Assembly: GCF_048263965.1 (NCBI RefSeq)
Contig: NZ_JBLXDO010000024.1
Location: forward strand, 4,573-68,572
DNA length: 64,000 nucleotides
DNA from: Ferrimonas sp048263965
GTDB lineage: Bacteria; Pseudomonadota; Gammaproteobacteria; Enterobacterales; Shewanellaceae
Reading direction: 5' to 3'
This document shows, piece by piece, positions 48,659 through 57,006 of this stretch (position 1 is its first letter; each line of letters begins with the position of its first letter). The position numbers and the translations under genes were made by a program. The notes beneath the pieces were generated by a model, which searched no databases, was not told the origin of the DNA, and saw only the letters and a program-made list of their open reading frames with translations.

Positions 48659-48893
48659 ACACATCTGTTCATTGGTTGTGAACACCCAGCCGGAGAAACG
48701 GTTCGCGGTGGAAACCAGCCTCAATGAGCTGCCCGGAGTCAGCGTCGAGGTCAACGACCCCTCCGGCAAGATGGTGGTCCTGCTGACACACACACATCAA
48801 AACTCCCAGGTGGAGTGCATTGACCAGATCAAAGGGTTGCAGGGTGTAGGCGCAACCTCCCTGATCTATCACCAAAAAATTTCTAACGACTGA
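48651..48893 (+). CDS. napD: NapA signal-peptide chaperone NapD
   Basis: The 80-residue NapD protein binds the Tat signal of NapA before export. It starts at ATG 48651 (MNEHICSLVVNTQPEK), with AAGGAG 7 bp before it, inside the 3' end of napF. The ferredoxin-like pattern with VVLLTHTHQ is usual for the family. Confidence 0.9.
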   Translation: MNEHICSLVVNTQPEKRFAVETSLNELPGVSVEVNDPSGKMVVLLTHTHQNSQVECIDQIKGLQGVGATSLIYHQKISND

Positions 48894-48915
48894 CCGTAAA
48901 AGGTTCAAGGAATAG

Positions 48916-51411
48916 ATGATGAAACTATCACGTCGAGACTTTGTAAAAGCGCAAGCCATCGCGGCCGGCGCTGCTGCGGCTAACCTGGCCGTCCCCGCTG
49001 CTGCCAAGGGGATCATCGCCACCCGCAACGACGACACCATTGTTTGGGATAAAGCGCCTTGCCGTTTCTGTGGCACCGGCTGCTCCGTTCTGGTCGGCAC
49101 CAACCAGGGTAAGGTGGTGGCGGTCCAGGGTGACCCTCAGGCGCCGGTGAACCGTGGCCTGACCTGCATCAAGGGCTACTTCCTGCCCAAGATCATGTAC
49201 GGAAAGGACCGTCTGACTCAGCCCATGCTGCGTAAGAGCAACGGCAAGTACGACAAGAATGGTGAGTTTACTCCGGTCTCCTGGGATGAGGCCTTCGACG
49301 TGATGGCCGACAAGTTCAAAGCGGCCCTGAAAGAGAAGGGCCCGACCTCTGTGGGCATGTTCGGCTCCGGTCAGTGGACGGTGTGGGAAGGCTACGCCGC
49401 CGCCAAGCTGTATAAAGCCGGTTTCCGTTCCAACAACATCGATCCCAACGCCCGTCACTGTATGGCTTCCGCCGTGGGTGGCTTCATGCGAACCTTCGGC
49501 ATCGATGAGCCCATGGGCTGCTACGACGACCTGGAGCAGGCTGATGCCTTCGTCCTCTGGGGCTCCAACATGGCTGAGATGCACCCCATCCTCTGGTCTC
49601 GCTTGAGTGCCCGCAAGCTCTCCGCAGAGCACGTGAAGGTGGCGGTACTCTCCACCTATGAGCACCGCAGCTTCGAGCTGGCGGACAACCCAATGGTGTT
49701 CACCCCTCAGACTGACCTGGCGATCCTCAACTTCATCGCCAACTACATCATTCAGAATGACAAGGTGAACCACGACTTCGTCAACAAACACACCAACTTC
49801 CGCAAGGGGATCACCGACATCGGCTACGGCCTGCGTCCCGAGCATCCTCTGGAGAAGGCGGCGAAGAACCCCGGCAAGGGCGGATCCGAAGCCATCGACT
49901 TCGAGCAGTTCAAGAAGTTTGTTGCCGACTACGACGTCGACACCGTTGCCAAGCTCTCTGGCGTGGAAGCGGACAAGCTGATCGCCCTGGCAGAGCTGTA
50001 TGCCGACCCGAATCGCAAGGTGGTGTCCTACTGGACCATGGGCTTCAACCAGCACACCCGCGGCGTGTGGGCCAACAACCTGGTGTACAACATCCACCTG
50101 CTCACCGGTAAGATCTCCCAGCCCGGCAACGGTCCCTTCTCCCTGACCGGCCAGCCCTCCGCTTGTGGCACCGCCCGGGAAGTGGGCACCTTCGCCCACC
50201 GTCTGCCCGCAGACATGGTGGTGAAGAACCCCAAACACCGAGCCTACTCAGAGAAGATCTGGAAGCTGCCCGAGGGCACCATCCCGCCTAAGCCCGGCTA
50301 CCACGCCGTGCTGCAGGATCGCATGCTCAAAGACCGTAAGCTCAACGCCTACTGGGTGATGTGCAACAACAACATGCAGGCCGGCCCCAACATCAACGAG
50401 GAGCGTCTGCCCGGCTATCGCGACCCTGCCAACTTCGTGGTGGTGTCCGATCCCTACCCAACGGTGACCGCCATGGCCGCCGACCTGATCCTGCCCACCG
50501 CCATGTGGGTCGAGAAAGAGGGCGCCTACGGCAACGCCGAGCGTCGTACCCAGTTCTGGTACCAGCAGGTGAAGGCGCCAGGGCAGGCAAAATCTGACCT
50601 GTGGCAGCTGGTGGAGTTCTCCAAACGCTTCAAGGTTGAAGAGGTGTGGCCCGAAGAGCTGCTGGCCCAGAAGCCTGAGTACCGCGGTAAGACCCTGTTC
50701 GATGTTCTCTACGCCAATGGCCAGGTGAATCAGTACAGCCTGGATGAGGTGCCCGCCGAGCGTCTGAATGACGATGCCCGCGCCGCAGGCTTCTACATCC
50801 AGAAGGGGCTGTTCGAGGAGTATGCCACCTTCGGTCGCGGCAAGGCCCACGACCTGGCGGACTTCGACACCTATCACCAGGTGCGTGGCCTGCGCTGGCC
50901 CGTGGTCAACGGTCAGGAGACCAAGTGGCGCTTCAAAGAGGGAGCCGATCCCTATGTGAAGGCGGGCAGCGATTTCCAATTCTATGGCAAGCCTGATGGC
51001 AAGGCGGTGATCTTCGCACTGCCCTTCGAGCCGGCGGCGGAGTCCCCGGATGGCGAGTTCGACCTGTGGCTCTCCACCGGCCGGGTTCTGGAGCACTGGC
51101 ACACCGGCACCATGACCCAGCGGGTACCCGAGCTGTACAAGGCGTTCCCCGATGCCGTGGTGTTCATGCACCCACTGGATGCCAAGGAGCGCGGCCTGCG
51201 CCGTGGCGACAAGGTGATGGTGAGCTCTCGCCGCGGTGAGGTGGAGACCATGGTGGAAACCCGTGGTCGCAACAAGCCGCCTCGTGGCCTGGTCTTCATG
51301 CCCTTCTTCGACGCCAGCACCCTGGTCAACAAGCTGACCCTGGATGCCACCGACCCGCTGTCGAAGGAGACCGACTACAAGAAGTGCGCCGTCAAGGTGC
51401 GTAAGGCCTGA
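48916..51411 (+). CDS. napA: Periplasmic nitrate reductase catalytic subunit NapA
   Basis: It reduces nitrate to nitrite in the periplasm. The 831-residue precursor has a Tat signal (SRRDFVKAQAIAAG, cut near AAA-K). The [4Fe-4S] ligands are Cys49, Cys52, Cys56 and Cys84 (CRFCGTGC and LTCIKGY), and the molybdenum-ligating cysteine is Cys182 (ARHCMASAVGGF). Both bis-MGD binding domains follow (CNNNMQAGPN; TGRVLEHWHTGTMTQR). It is soluble and pairs with the diheme NapB and tetraheme NapC downstream. Confidence 0.97.
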   Translation: MMKLSRRDFVKAQAIAAGAAAANLAVPAAAKGIIATRNDDTIVWDKAPCRFCGTGCSVLVGTNQGKVVAVQGDPQAPVNRGLTCIKGYFLPKIMYGKDRLTQPMLRKSNGKYDKNGEFTPVSWDEAFDVMADKFKAALKEKGPTSVGMFGSGQWTVWEGYAAAKLYKAGFRSNNIDPNARHCMASAVGGFMRTFGIDEPMGCYDDLEQADAFVLWGSNMAEMHPILWSRLSARKLSAEHVKVAVLSTYEHRSFELADNPMVFTPQTDLAILNFIANYIIQNDKVNHDFVNKHTNFRKGITDIGYGLRPEHPLEKAAKNPGKGGSEAIDFEQFKKFVADYDVDTVAKLSGVEADKLIALAELYADPNRKVVSYWTMGFNQHTRGVWANNLVYNIHLLTGKISQPGNGPFSLTGQPSACGTAREVGTFAHRLPADMVVKNPKHRAYSEKIWKLPEGTIPPKPGYHAVLQDRMLKDRKLNAYWVMCNNNMQAGPNINEERLPGYRDPANFVVVSDPYPTVTAMAADLILPTAMWVEKEGAYGNAERRTQFWYQQVKAPGQAKSDLWQLVEFSKRFKVEEVWPEELLAQKPEYRGKTLFDVLYANGQVNQYSLDEVPAERLNDDARAAGFYIQKGLFEEYATFGRGKAHDLADFDTYHQVRGLRWPVVNGQETKWRFKEGADPYVKAGSDFQFYGKPDGKAVIFALPFEPAAESPDGEFDLWLSTGRVLEHWHTGTMTQRVPELYKAFPDAVVFMHPLDAKERGLRRGDKVMVSSRRGEVETMVETRGRNKPPRGLVFMPFFDASTLVNKLTLDATDPLSKETDYKKCAVKVRKA

Positions 51412-51461
51412 TTGAGAGATGGGCCCTGCGGGGCCCCTTGCCAAAAGAATTGGAGAACACC

Positions 51462-51908
51462 ATGAAACTTCGAATTGCCCTGTGTGGCGCACTTCTGCTT
51501 CCCCTGGCGGTCTTTGCCGTCGAAGAACACCAGTTTGGCATGCGCTCAGACGTGCCTCTTGAAGAGACCAATAAGGCTCCGGGATTGAAGAAGGTCCTCA
51601 AGGAGATCGACCGTCAGGCGCTGAACTATGTGAACCAGCCACCGCTGGTGCCTCACAAGGTTCAGGGTTATCAGATCACCCAGTCCACCAACCGCTGCCT
51701 GCAGTGCCACGACGTGGACAACTACCTGACCACCGGCGCGCCGCGGGTCAGCCCAACCCACTTTACCGATCGTGACGGCATCGTTCTGCCTCACGTGGCA
51801 CCCCGTCGCTACCTGTGCCTGCAGTGCCATGTGACCCAGGCGGATGCCAAGCCTCCGGTGGCCAACACCTTCGAAGGCCTGGGCCAGTTTGGCAAAGATA
51901 AGGAGTAA
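51462..51908 (+). CDS. napB: Diheme cytochrome c NapB
   Basis: A 148-residue periplasmic subunit that passes electrons to NapA. It starts at ATG 51462 after TTGGAGAA, with signal MKLRIALCGALLLPLAVFA. Two heme sites CLQCHD and CLQCHV are visible with distal His residues (HFTDRDG and HVAPRRY). Confidence 0.94.
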   Translation: MKLRIALCGALLLPLAVFAVEEHQFGMRSDVPLEETNKAPGLKKVLKEIDRQALNYVNQPPLVPHKVQGYQITQSTNRCLQCHDVDNYLTTGAPRVSPTHFTDRDGIVLPHVAPRRYLCLQCHVTQADAKPPVANTFEGLGQFGKDKE

Positions 51909-51911
51909 GCC

Positions 51912-52523
51912 ATGAAACTACCTGGCTTTATCGGTCGAATTTGGGGCTGGCTCCGCCGCCCCAGTGGCAAGGCGCTTGGCAGCCTGCTGCTGGTGGGCTT
52001 TGTGGGGGGCATCATGTTCTGGGGTGCGTTTAACACCGGCATGGAGATGACCAACCGTGAAGAGTTCTGCATCGGCTGTCATGAGATGGAGGCGAACGTC
52101 TACGAGGAGTACGTGACCACAGTTCACTACAACAACCGCAGCGGCGTGCGTGCCACCTGTCCTGACTGCCATGTGCCTAAGGACTGGACTCATAAGATGG
52201 TGCGTAAGATCCAGGCGTCCAAGGAGTTGTGGGGTAAGGCGATCGGTATCGTAGATACGCCGAAGAAGTTCAGTGATCATCGTCTGATTATGGCGGAACG
52301 GGAGTGGGCGCGGATGCGCAAAACCGACTCTCAGGAGTGCCGCAACTGCCACAACTTTGAGTTTATGGACTTCACCGAGCAGAAAGGGGTGGCCGCTCGC
52401 ATGCATGCCTCTGCCAGCGAGCTGGGCAAGACCTGCATCGACTGCCACAAGGGCATCGCCCATAAGCTGCCTGAAAACTACCAAGGCAACGACGCCATCT
52501 CTGAGACTCTGGCGGCTCATTAA
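51912..52523 (+). CDS. napC: Tetraheme cytochrome c NapC
   Basis: NapC/NirT family quinol dehydrogenase anchored in the inner membrane: one N-terminal helix (about residues 20-41) and four heme motifs, CIGCHE, CPDCHV, CRNCHN and CIDCHK. It oxidises menaquinol and feeds NapB. The length is 203 residues. Because napG and napH are absent, this is the only quinol route visible in the operon. The gap to napB is 3 bp. Confidence 0.95.
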   Translation: MKLPGFIGRIWGWLRRPSGKALGSLLLVGFVGGIMFWGAFNTGMEMTNREEFCIGCHEMEANVYEEYVTTVHYNNRSGVRATCPDCHVPKDWTHKMVRKIQASKELWGKAIGIVDTPKKFSDHRLIMAEREWARMRKTDSQECRNCHNFEFMDFTEQKGVAARMHASASELGKTCIDCHKGIAHKLPENYQGNDAISETLAAH

Positions 52524-52569
52524 GGGACAGCATTTGGCCCGGATACCAGTCAGTCGGGCCAGATAGACT

Positions 52570-52602
52570 AAGGGGGAATCCATTGGATTCCCCCTTGTTT
52601 TT
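52570..52602 (+). terminator. Terminator of the nap operon
   Basis: The stem AAGGGGGAATCC/GGATTCCCCCTT is followed by a T-rich tract, 47 bp past napC. It ends about 18 bp before the stop of the convergent FrnE-like gene. Confidence 0.85.
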
Positions 52603-52620
52603 GTTTACGACTTATCGCGT

Positions 52621-53274
52621 TCAGGCGGCACTCAGGTGACCGGCGATCTCCCTAAGGTCGTTGATGAAGGTGTCCACCGGCTGACCGCCACTGATGATGT
52701 ACTCATCGTTGATGATGAAGGCGGGCACCGAAGTGATGCCCAGACGCACATACTTCATCTGGTCCTTGCGCACCTCATCGCCGTATTGGTCGCTCTCCAG
52801 TACCTCTTTAGCGCCAGTGGCGTTCAGGCCTGCGGCCTCGGCACACTGAATCAGGGCGTCGTGGTCACTGGGGTTGCCCCCATTGGTGAAGTAGAGGTGG
52901 AACAGGTGCTGTTGCAGGGCGGACTGCTTGCCCTTGAGCTCGGCCCAATGAAGCAGACGGTGGGCGTCGAAGGTGTTGTAGGTGGTGGGCTGACGGTCCA
53001 GATGCATCTCAAAGCCAAGGCGATTGGCTCGCTTGTCCAGCACCAGTTGGTTCTGTCCGACCTGGGCGTCGGTGTAGCCATATTTATTCTTCAGATTTTC
53101 GGTTCTTGGCTGGCCTTCTGGGCCCAGATGGGGGTTGATCTCGAAGGGTTGCCAATGGATCTCGGCGTCCAGTTCTCCATGGAGTTCGGTCAGCGCCTTC
53201 TCAAGCGCCTTATAACCTATGATGCACCAGGGGCAAGTGACGTCCGAGACGATGTCGATACGCAGATGGTTCAT
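52621..53274 (-). CDS. DsbA/FrnE-like thiol oxidoreductase
   Basis: A 217-residue protein of the DsbA-like FrnE family: active site CPWC in DVTCPWCIIGYKAL (residues 11-24), the GQPRTENLKNKYG region and a cis-proline loop in GITSVPAFIIND. No signal peptide, so it is likely cytosolic; some relatives act on glutathione-linked substrates. It stands alone. Confidence 0.9.
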   Translation of the reverse strand: MNHLRIDIVSDVTCPWCIIGYKALEKALTELHGELDAEIHWQPFEINPHLGPEGQPRTENLKNKYGYTDAQVGQNQLVLDKRANRLGFEMHLDRQPTTYNTFDAHRLLHWAELKGKQSALQQHLFHLYFTNGGNPSDHDALIQCAEAAGLNATGAKEVLESDQYGDEVRKDQMKYVRLGITSVPAFIINDEYIISGGQPVDTFINDLREIAGHLSAA

Positions 53275-53445
53275 TGTTTTATCACCAAATCAGGTTCGAA
53301 ACTCCACACTACTGGGTAACGTTGTAGGGGTCAATCGACCCATTGGCAGTATAGATTAACAATGTTTCACAATTGCTCGCAGGGTCAAGATCTGACCTGA
53401 ACTGGGATCGTTGGCACATCTAAATAAGTTTGGGCGTGATCCTGA

Positions 53446-54240
53446 TCACTGGTTGGAGAGGGCTTGACCCAGGGGCTGGAAGTAACGGTGCACCATGGTG
53501 TTAATCAACTGTAAATGGTCGGCCATGGGGTAGGCCCCCGCCTGGGCCAGCTTGCCCTGTTTGGTGCCACTGACCAGGTAGTGGTTCTTTATCTGGTGAT
53601 CCTGGATGCAGGCCTCAAAAGCCCTGGCCATCAGTTCTGTTGGCAGCGAGAAGTAGCGCCGTCCCAATTGGTCGTCCAGCGCCAGTGCACTCTGCACAAA
53701 CTCGCCATGGGCCTGCTTATCCGGGGCAAACACCGCATTAAACAGCTCTGACAGCCTCTGGTTCAGCGGATGGGGCTGCATCGGTTGCTGCAGCAGCCAC
53801 AGGTTGCTGGCAAAGGCAGTGGCCTTGGCCGGGGTGACAAAGGCCTTGGCGGCGATGTGATGATCGAAGGCGTGCCAGTACTCGTGCGCCAGGGCACCGG
53901 CACCGGCGTTTTTTGCCAGGGCCAGGGTGCGGGCGGCCGGTTCGTAGTGGGCCTGGCTGTGGGGGCTGCCTCCGGTGCCAAACGCCAGGTGCAGCTTGCC
54001 TCTGAGTCCTATGACTTGCGGGGGAACATTGAGGATGTAGGCCAGGTCTGCCATGGCGTCGAACACCAGGTTAGCCGCCAATTGCTGCTCAGTGCGGGTG
54101 ACCCAGCGTCCCACTCTGACCCCGGCCAGGCCAAACTGGTCACGGATCTCGGCAAAGGATACATCGTCGCCACAGCGGTAATCCGGCCCGCGGCGAAAGT
54201 GCTGGCGGTGCAGAGCACCTGGAGAAGTCGTGTCGCTCAT
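53446..54240 (-). CDS. CLCA_X family protein, putative zinc metalloprotease
   Basis: A 264-residue protein with the zinc-binding HExxH motif His119-Glu-Tyr-Trp-His123 in ALAHEYWHAFDH. The preceding segment (YEPAARTLALAKNAGAG) and N-terminal RRGPDYRCGDDVSF match what I recall as the CLCA_X family of Vibrio and Shewanella. There is no signal peptide. The protease activity is inferred from the motif. It is a lone gene divergent from the thioesterase. Confidence 0.75.
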   Translation of the reverse strand: MSDTTSPGALHRQHFRRGPDYRCGDDVSFAEIRDQFGLAGVRVGRWVTRTEQQLAANLVFDAMADLAYILNVPPQVIGLRGKLHLAFGTGGSPHSQAHYEPAARTLALAKNAGAGALAHEYWHAFDHHIAAKAFVTPAKATAFASNLWLLQQPMQPHPLNQRLSELFNAVFAPDKQAHGEFVQSALALDDQLGRRYFSLPTELMARAFEACIQDHQIKNHYLVSGTKQGKLAQAGAYPMADHLQLINTMVHRYFQPLGQALSNQ

Positions 54241-54405
54241 GGGGGGATCTATACCCCAGGGGACTGCATCCTACAAGGGCAGGATGCACCACCAGGGCGC
54301 AACCTCTCAGGGGCACCTTGGCTAAGATGCTGATTGTCAGCAGCTTTGACACTGGCATGGAATTGGCTTGGGGTTCAGGTTTGGGTGAAGAGCAAGGAGT
54401 ACCCC

Positions 54406-54786
54406 ATGAAGTTCTATTCACGACGGGTGGTTAAGCCCGAAGATCTGAATCCGGCCGAGATGCTGTTCGGTGGTCGCCTGCTCAGTTGGATAGATGAGGA
54501 AGCGGCCATCTTCGCCGCCTGCCAGATGGAGAGCACCAGGCTGGTCACCAAGTGCATCTCCGCCATCGACTTTCGACGTCCGGCGCTTCAGGGGGACGTG
54601 ATTGAGTTCGGTCTGGAGCTTACCGGTCACGGCAGAACCTCCATCACGGTGCGATGTGAGGTACGCAACAAACTGACCAAGGCGGCGATCGTCACCATCG
54701 ACGCCATGGTGTTTGTCTGTCTGGACGAGAGGGGCAAACCGGCCCCTCATGGATTGGGCGCGCGCCTGGCTACTCCTGCAGGGTAA
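54406..54786 (+). CDS. YciA-like acyl-CoA thioesterase (hotdog fold)
   Basis: A 126-residue protein with the hotdog-thioesterase pattern NPAEMLFGGRLLSWIDEEAA (near residue 14), where the Asp/Glu is catalytic, and CISAIDFRRPALQGDVIEF. The start ATG 54406 follows AAGGAG. The 3' end overlaps the convergent DUF952 gene by 17 bp. Confidence 0.88.
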   Translation: MKFYSRRVVKPEDLNPAEMLFGGRLLSWIDEEAAIFAACQMESTRLVTKCISAIDFRRPALQGDVIEFGLELTGHGRTSITVRCEVRNKLTKAAIVTIDAMVFVCLDERGKPAPHGLGARLATPAG

Positions 54787-55129
54787 AGTTGCCGGTTTCC
54801 GGCTGATAGTCGAAGTGCAGCAGTTCGGTAACCATCTCCAGGCTCAACTGGGGAAGTTTGGCGCAGGGCTGGGGCCAGGGCTTGTCGTCGCTGGCGTCAT
54901 ACTCTTTCACGTATTCGGCGAGGCGATCGCCATCCAGCCGCAGGGCCAGAGGCTCATCGTCTGCGCCGAAGTAGTGGCTGGTGACCTGCTCCAGGGACTG
55001 GTAGTAATTCAGGTGGATATGACCATGGGCCTTGTCGGCACCACATAAAGGGATCAGACCGCTTTCCTGGGCTTGTTGCCACTGGGCCTGGGTTACCACT
55101 TTAAAAAGAGAAGGGATCAACGGCATCAT
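54770..55129 (-). CDS. DUF952 family protein
   Basis: A 119-residue cytosolic protein with FKVVTQAQWQQAQESGLIPL and the HIHLNYYQSLEQV segment, which place it in DUF952 (small proteins similar in fold to ADP-ribosyltransferases). Function unknown. It overlaps the convergent thioesterase gene tail-to-tail. Confidence 0.82.
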   Translation of the reverse strand: MMPLIPSLFKVVTQAQWQQAQESGLIPLCGADKAHGHIHLNYYQSLEQVTSHYFGADDEPLALRLDGDRLAEYVKEYDASDDKPWPQPCAKLPQLSLEMVTELLHFDYQPETGNFTLQE

Positions 55130-55245
55130 GCTCCGTAAGACTCTCGGGAATTCAAGCTATCAGATCAGACCAGATTGGGGAAGCCCCACAAGCGGGAAAC
55201 TCTCGGGGGTGAAAAGGCCCCGGTCATCAGCCGGGGCATGCAGGT

Positions 55246-55854
55246 TCAGTTGAGCATCAGTTCTGCGGCGGTCAGGATCAGCTCAGGCGCGACTCGGACT
55301 TTGTAGTTGGGGTTGAGGTAGGAGAAGTGCACCAAGCCGTCGGCGTCCACCAGATAGACCGCCGGGACCGGCAGTACCACCAGATCTGAGCCCTGCCCGG
55401 TCACCAGGCGACGCCCCAGTTTGCCCTGATAGGCGGCGGAGAGTTCCGGCGTCAGGGTGTAGGCCAGGCCGAAGGCCTCGCTGGCCTCCAGCTGGCGGTC
55501 TGACAACAGCAGATAGCCTGTGTCTCCCGGACCGTCCTGCAGCTGCTCTGCGGGATCCGGAGAGATGGCCACAATCTGCACCCCCATCTTAGAAAATTGG
55601 GCTTCGACCCTCTTCAGGCCGGAGAGCTGGGCATTGCAGCAGGGGCACCAGCCACCGCGATAGAACACCAGCAGTGATGGCTTGCCTCCTAGCCAGGCGC
55701 TGAGAGGTTGGGTTCGGCCATCCAGGCTGGTCAGGGAGGTGTCGGGAATGGTCATGCCGTTGAGCAGGGGGGTGACCTGGGTCGGGGCCGGGGCGATGGC
55801 GGCGTGCAATGGCAAGCTCAGCAGCAGAGCGGCAAAGAGTCCCCAAAGTTTCAT
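55246..55854 (-). CDS. Exported peroxiredoxin-like protein (AhpC/TSA family)
   Basis: A 202-residue protein with signal peptide MKLWGLFAALLLSLPLHA and a thioredoxin-fold domain with FYRGGWCPCCNAQLSGLKR; Cys70, Cys72 and Cys73 are the candidates for the active site. This GWCPxC pattern is that of the peroxiredoxin-like 2 group. It likely acts in the periplasm. It follows the 55921 gene on the same strand, separated by the palindrome at 55870-55899. Confidence 0.82.
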   Translation of the reverse strand: MKLWGLFAALLLSLPLHAAIAPAPTQVTPLLNGMTIPDTSLTSLDGRTQPLSAWLGGKPSLLVFYRGGWCPCCNAQLSGLKRVEAQFSKMGVQIVAISPDPAEQLQDGPGDTGYLLLSDRQLEASEAFGLAYTLTPELSAAYQGKLGRRLVTGQGSDLVVLPVPAVYLVDADGLVHFSYLNPNYKVRVAPELILTAAELMLN

Positions 55855-55869
55855 GGTGAGTTCCTTCTT

Positions 55870-55899
55870 GTCTGTTAGGGCGTGTTCGCCCTAACAGAC
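55870..55899. repeat. Perfect 13-bp palindrome with a 4-nt loop
   Basis: GTCTGTTAGGGCG (55870-55882) pairs exactly with CGCCCTAACAGAC (55887-55899). No T tract follows in either direction. Its core TTAGGGCGTG equals the outer end of the MITE at 20851, including the TTA. Confidence 0.82.
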
Positions 55900-55920
55900 C
55901 GGAGCTGCTCAGCGGTTATT

Positions 55921-56319
55921 TCACCCCTGCATCAGGCTTTGGCAACGGGTCTTGTACTTGCCCATCAGCGGGCCCAGGGAGTTGGGGTCAGGCAGGCTGG
56001 CCAGTTGGGCCTGTTTGGCCTGGGCGATGGCGGTCTTGGCTGGCTTCTCTCCCCCCAGGTCGGCGGCCCGCTGCTCTGCGGTCAGTGCCGACTGTTGCAG
56101 CCTCTGTCCCACCGCCTGCATCTGCGGCGCATTCATGCCGGCAATGGCGTTGGAGGCGATCTGGTAGTAGGCGGCACACTGCACCAGGCCATCCCACTGC
56201 TGTTGGTCATTGGCCGACAGGGCGGGGGCGTTGGCCTGAGTTTGGTTGACCATCACCGCACCGGCGCCGACCAGACCTGCCAGGATCAATCCGGCAATCA
56301 CGAGAGAGGACTTCATCAT
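55921..56319 (-). CDS. Hypothetical exported protein
   Basis: A 132-residue product with an N-terminal hydrophobic helix (residues 4-24, LVIAGLILAGLVGAGAVMV) and a mainly helical remainder with two Cys (VQCAAYYQ and TRCQSLMQG) that might pair. No family is recognised. AAGGAAG lies before the ATG-ATG start. It may share a transcript with the peroxiredoxin-like gene downstream. Confidence 0.72.
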   Translation of the reverse strand: MMKSSLVIAGLILAGLVGAGAVMVNQTQANAPALSANDQQQWDGLVQCAAYYQIASNAIAGMNAPQMQAVGQRLQQSALTAEQRAADLGGEKPAKTAIAQAKQAQLASLPDPNSLGPLMGKYKTRCQSLMQG

Positions 56320-56412
56320 TTTCTTCCTTAGGGTGGTATGCTGAAGACCTTAATTGAGTGTGACCGAGATCGCAAATTTAGCGGAACTGCGATGTCGGCG
56401 AATGGAGTGTTC

Positions 56413-57006
56413 ATGGATCTGCCTTTCTCCCAATCCTGCGAAAACAACAAGGCCCCGATTCTGGCGGTGCTGAAACAGGCCCTGGCCCCCGCCACTCATG
56501 TGCTGGAGATTGGCAGTGGCACCGGTCAGCACGCGGTCTACTTTTGTGAACACCTTGCCCACCTGCAGTGGCAGCCCTCGGATCAGGGGGAGTACCTGAC
56601 GGCCCTCAAGATGCGCCTTGAGCACTTTCCCAGGCCCAACCTGGGGCAACCTATGGAGCTGGATGTGACCGGCTCCTGGCCAGTGCAAAGCTTCGATGGG
56701 GTGTTTACCGCCAACACCTGCCACATCATGGCCTGGGAGCAGGTGATGCAGATGTGGCAGGGAGTGGGTCAGGTTCTGCAGCCCGGGGGCCGATTCTGTG
56801 TCTATGGCCCCTTCAATCGTAACGGCCGTTACACCAGCGACAGCAATGCCCAGTTTGACCAGTGGCTGATGCAGAGGGACCCCATGAGTGGCATTCGCGA
56901 CCTGGAAGCGATGGAGGCCCAGGCGGAGAAACAGGGGCTGTCACTGGCGACCATCCACACCATGCCCGCCAACAACCTGCTGCTGGAGTTTCATAAAGCC
57001 TTGTAG
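56413..57006 (+). CDS. DUF938 family SAM-dependent methyltransferase
   Basis: A 197-residue class I methyltransferase: SAM motif I is HVLEIGSGTGQHAVYF, with the acidic WQPSDQGEYL and FTANTCHIMAWE blocks typical of DUF938. The start 56413 has GGAG 8 bp before it (GAATGGAGTGTTC); the frame extends upstream to 56338 without one. It overlaps the convergent 56991 gene by 16 bp. Confidence 0.85.
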   Translation: MDLPFSQSCENNKAPILAVLKQALAPATHVLEIGSGTGQHAVYFCEHLAHLQWQPSDQGEYLTALKMRLEHFPRPNLGQPMELDVTGSWPVQSFDGVFTANTCHIMAWEQVMQMWQGVGQVLQPGGRFCVYGPFNRNGRYTSDSNAQFDQWLMQRDPMSGIRDLEAMEAQAEKQGLSLATIHTMPANNLLLEFHKAL

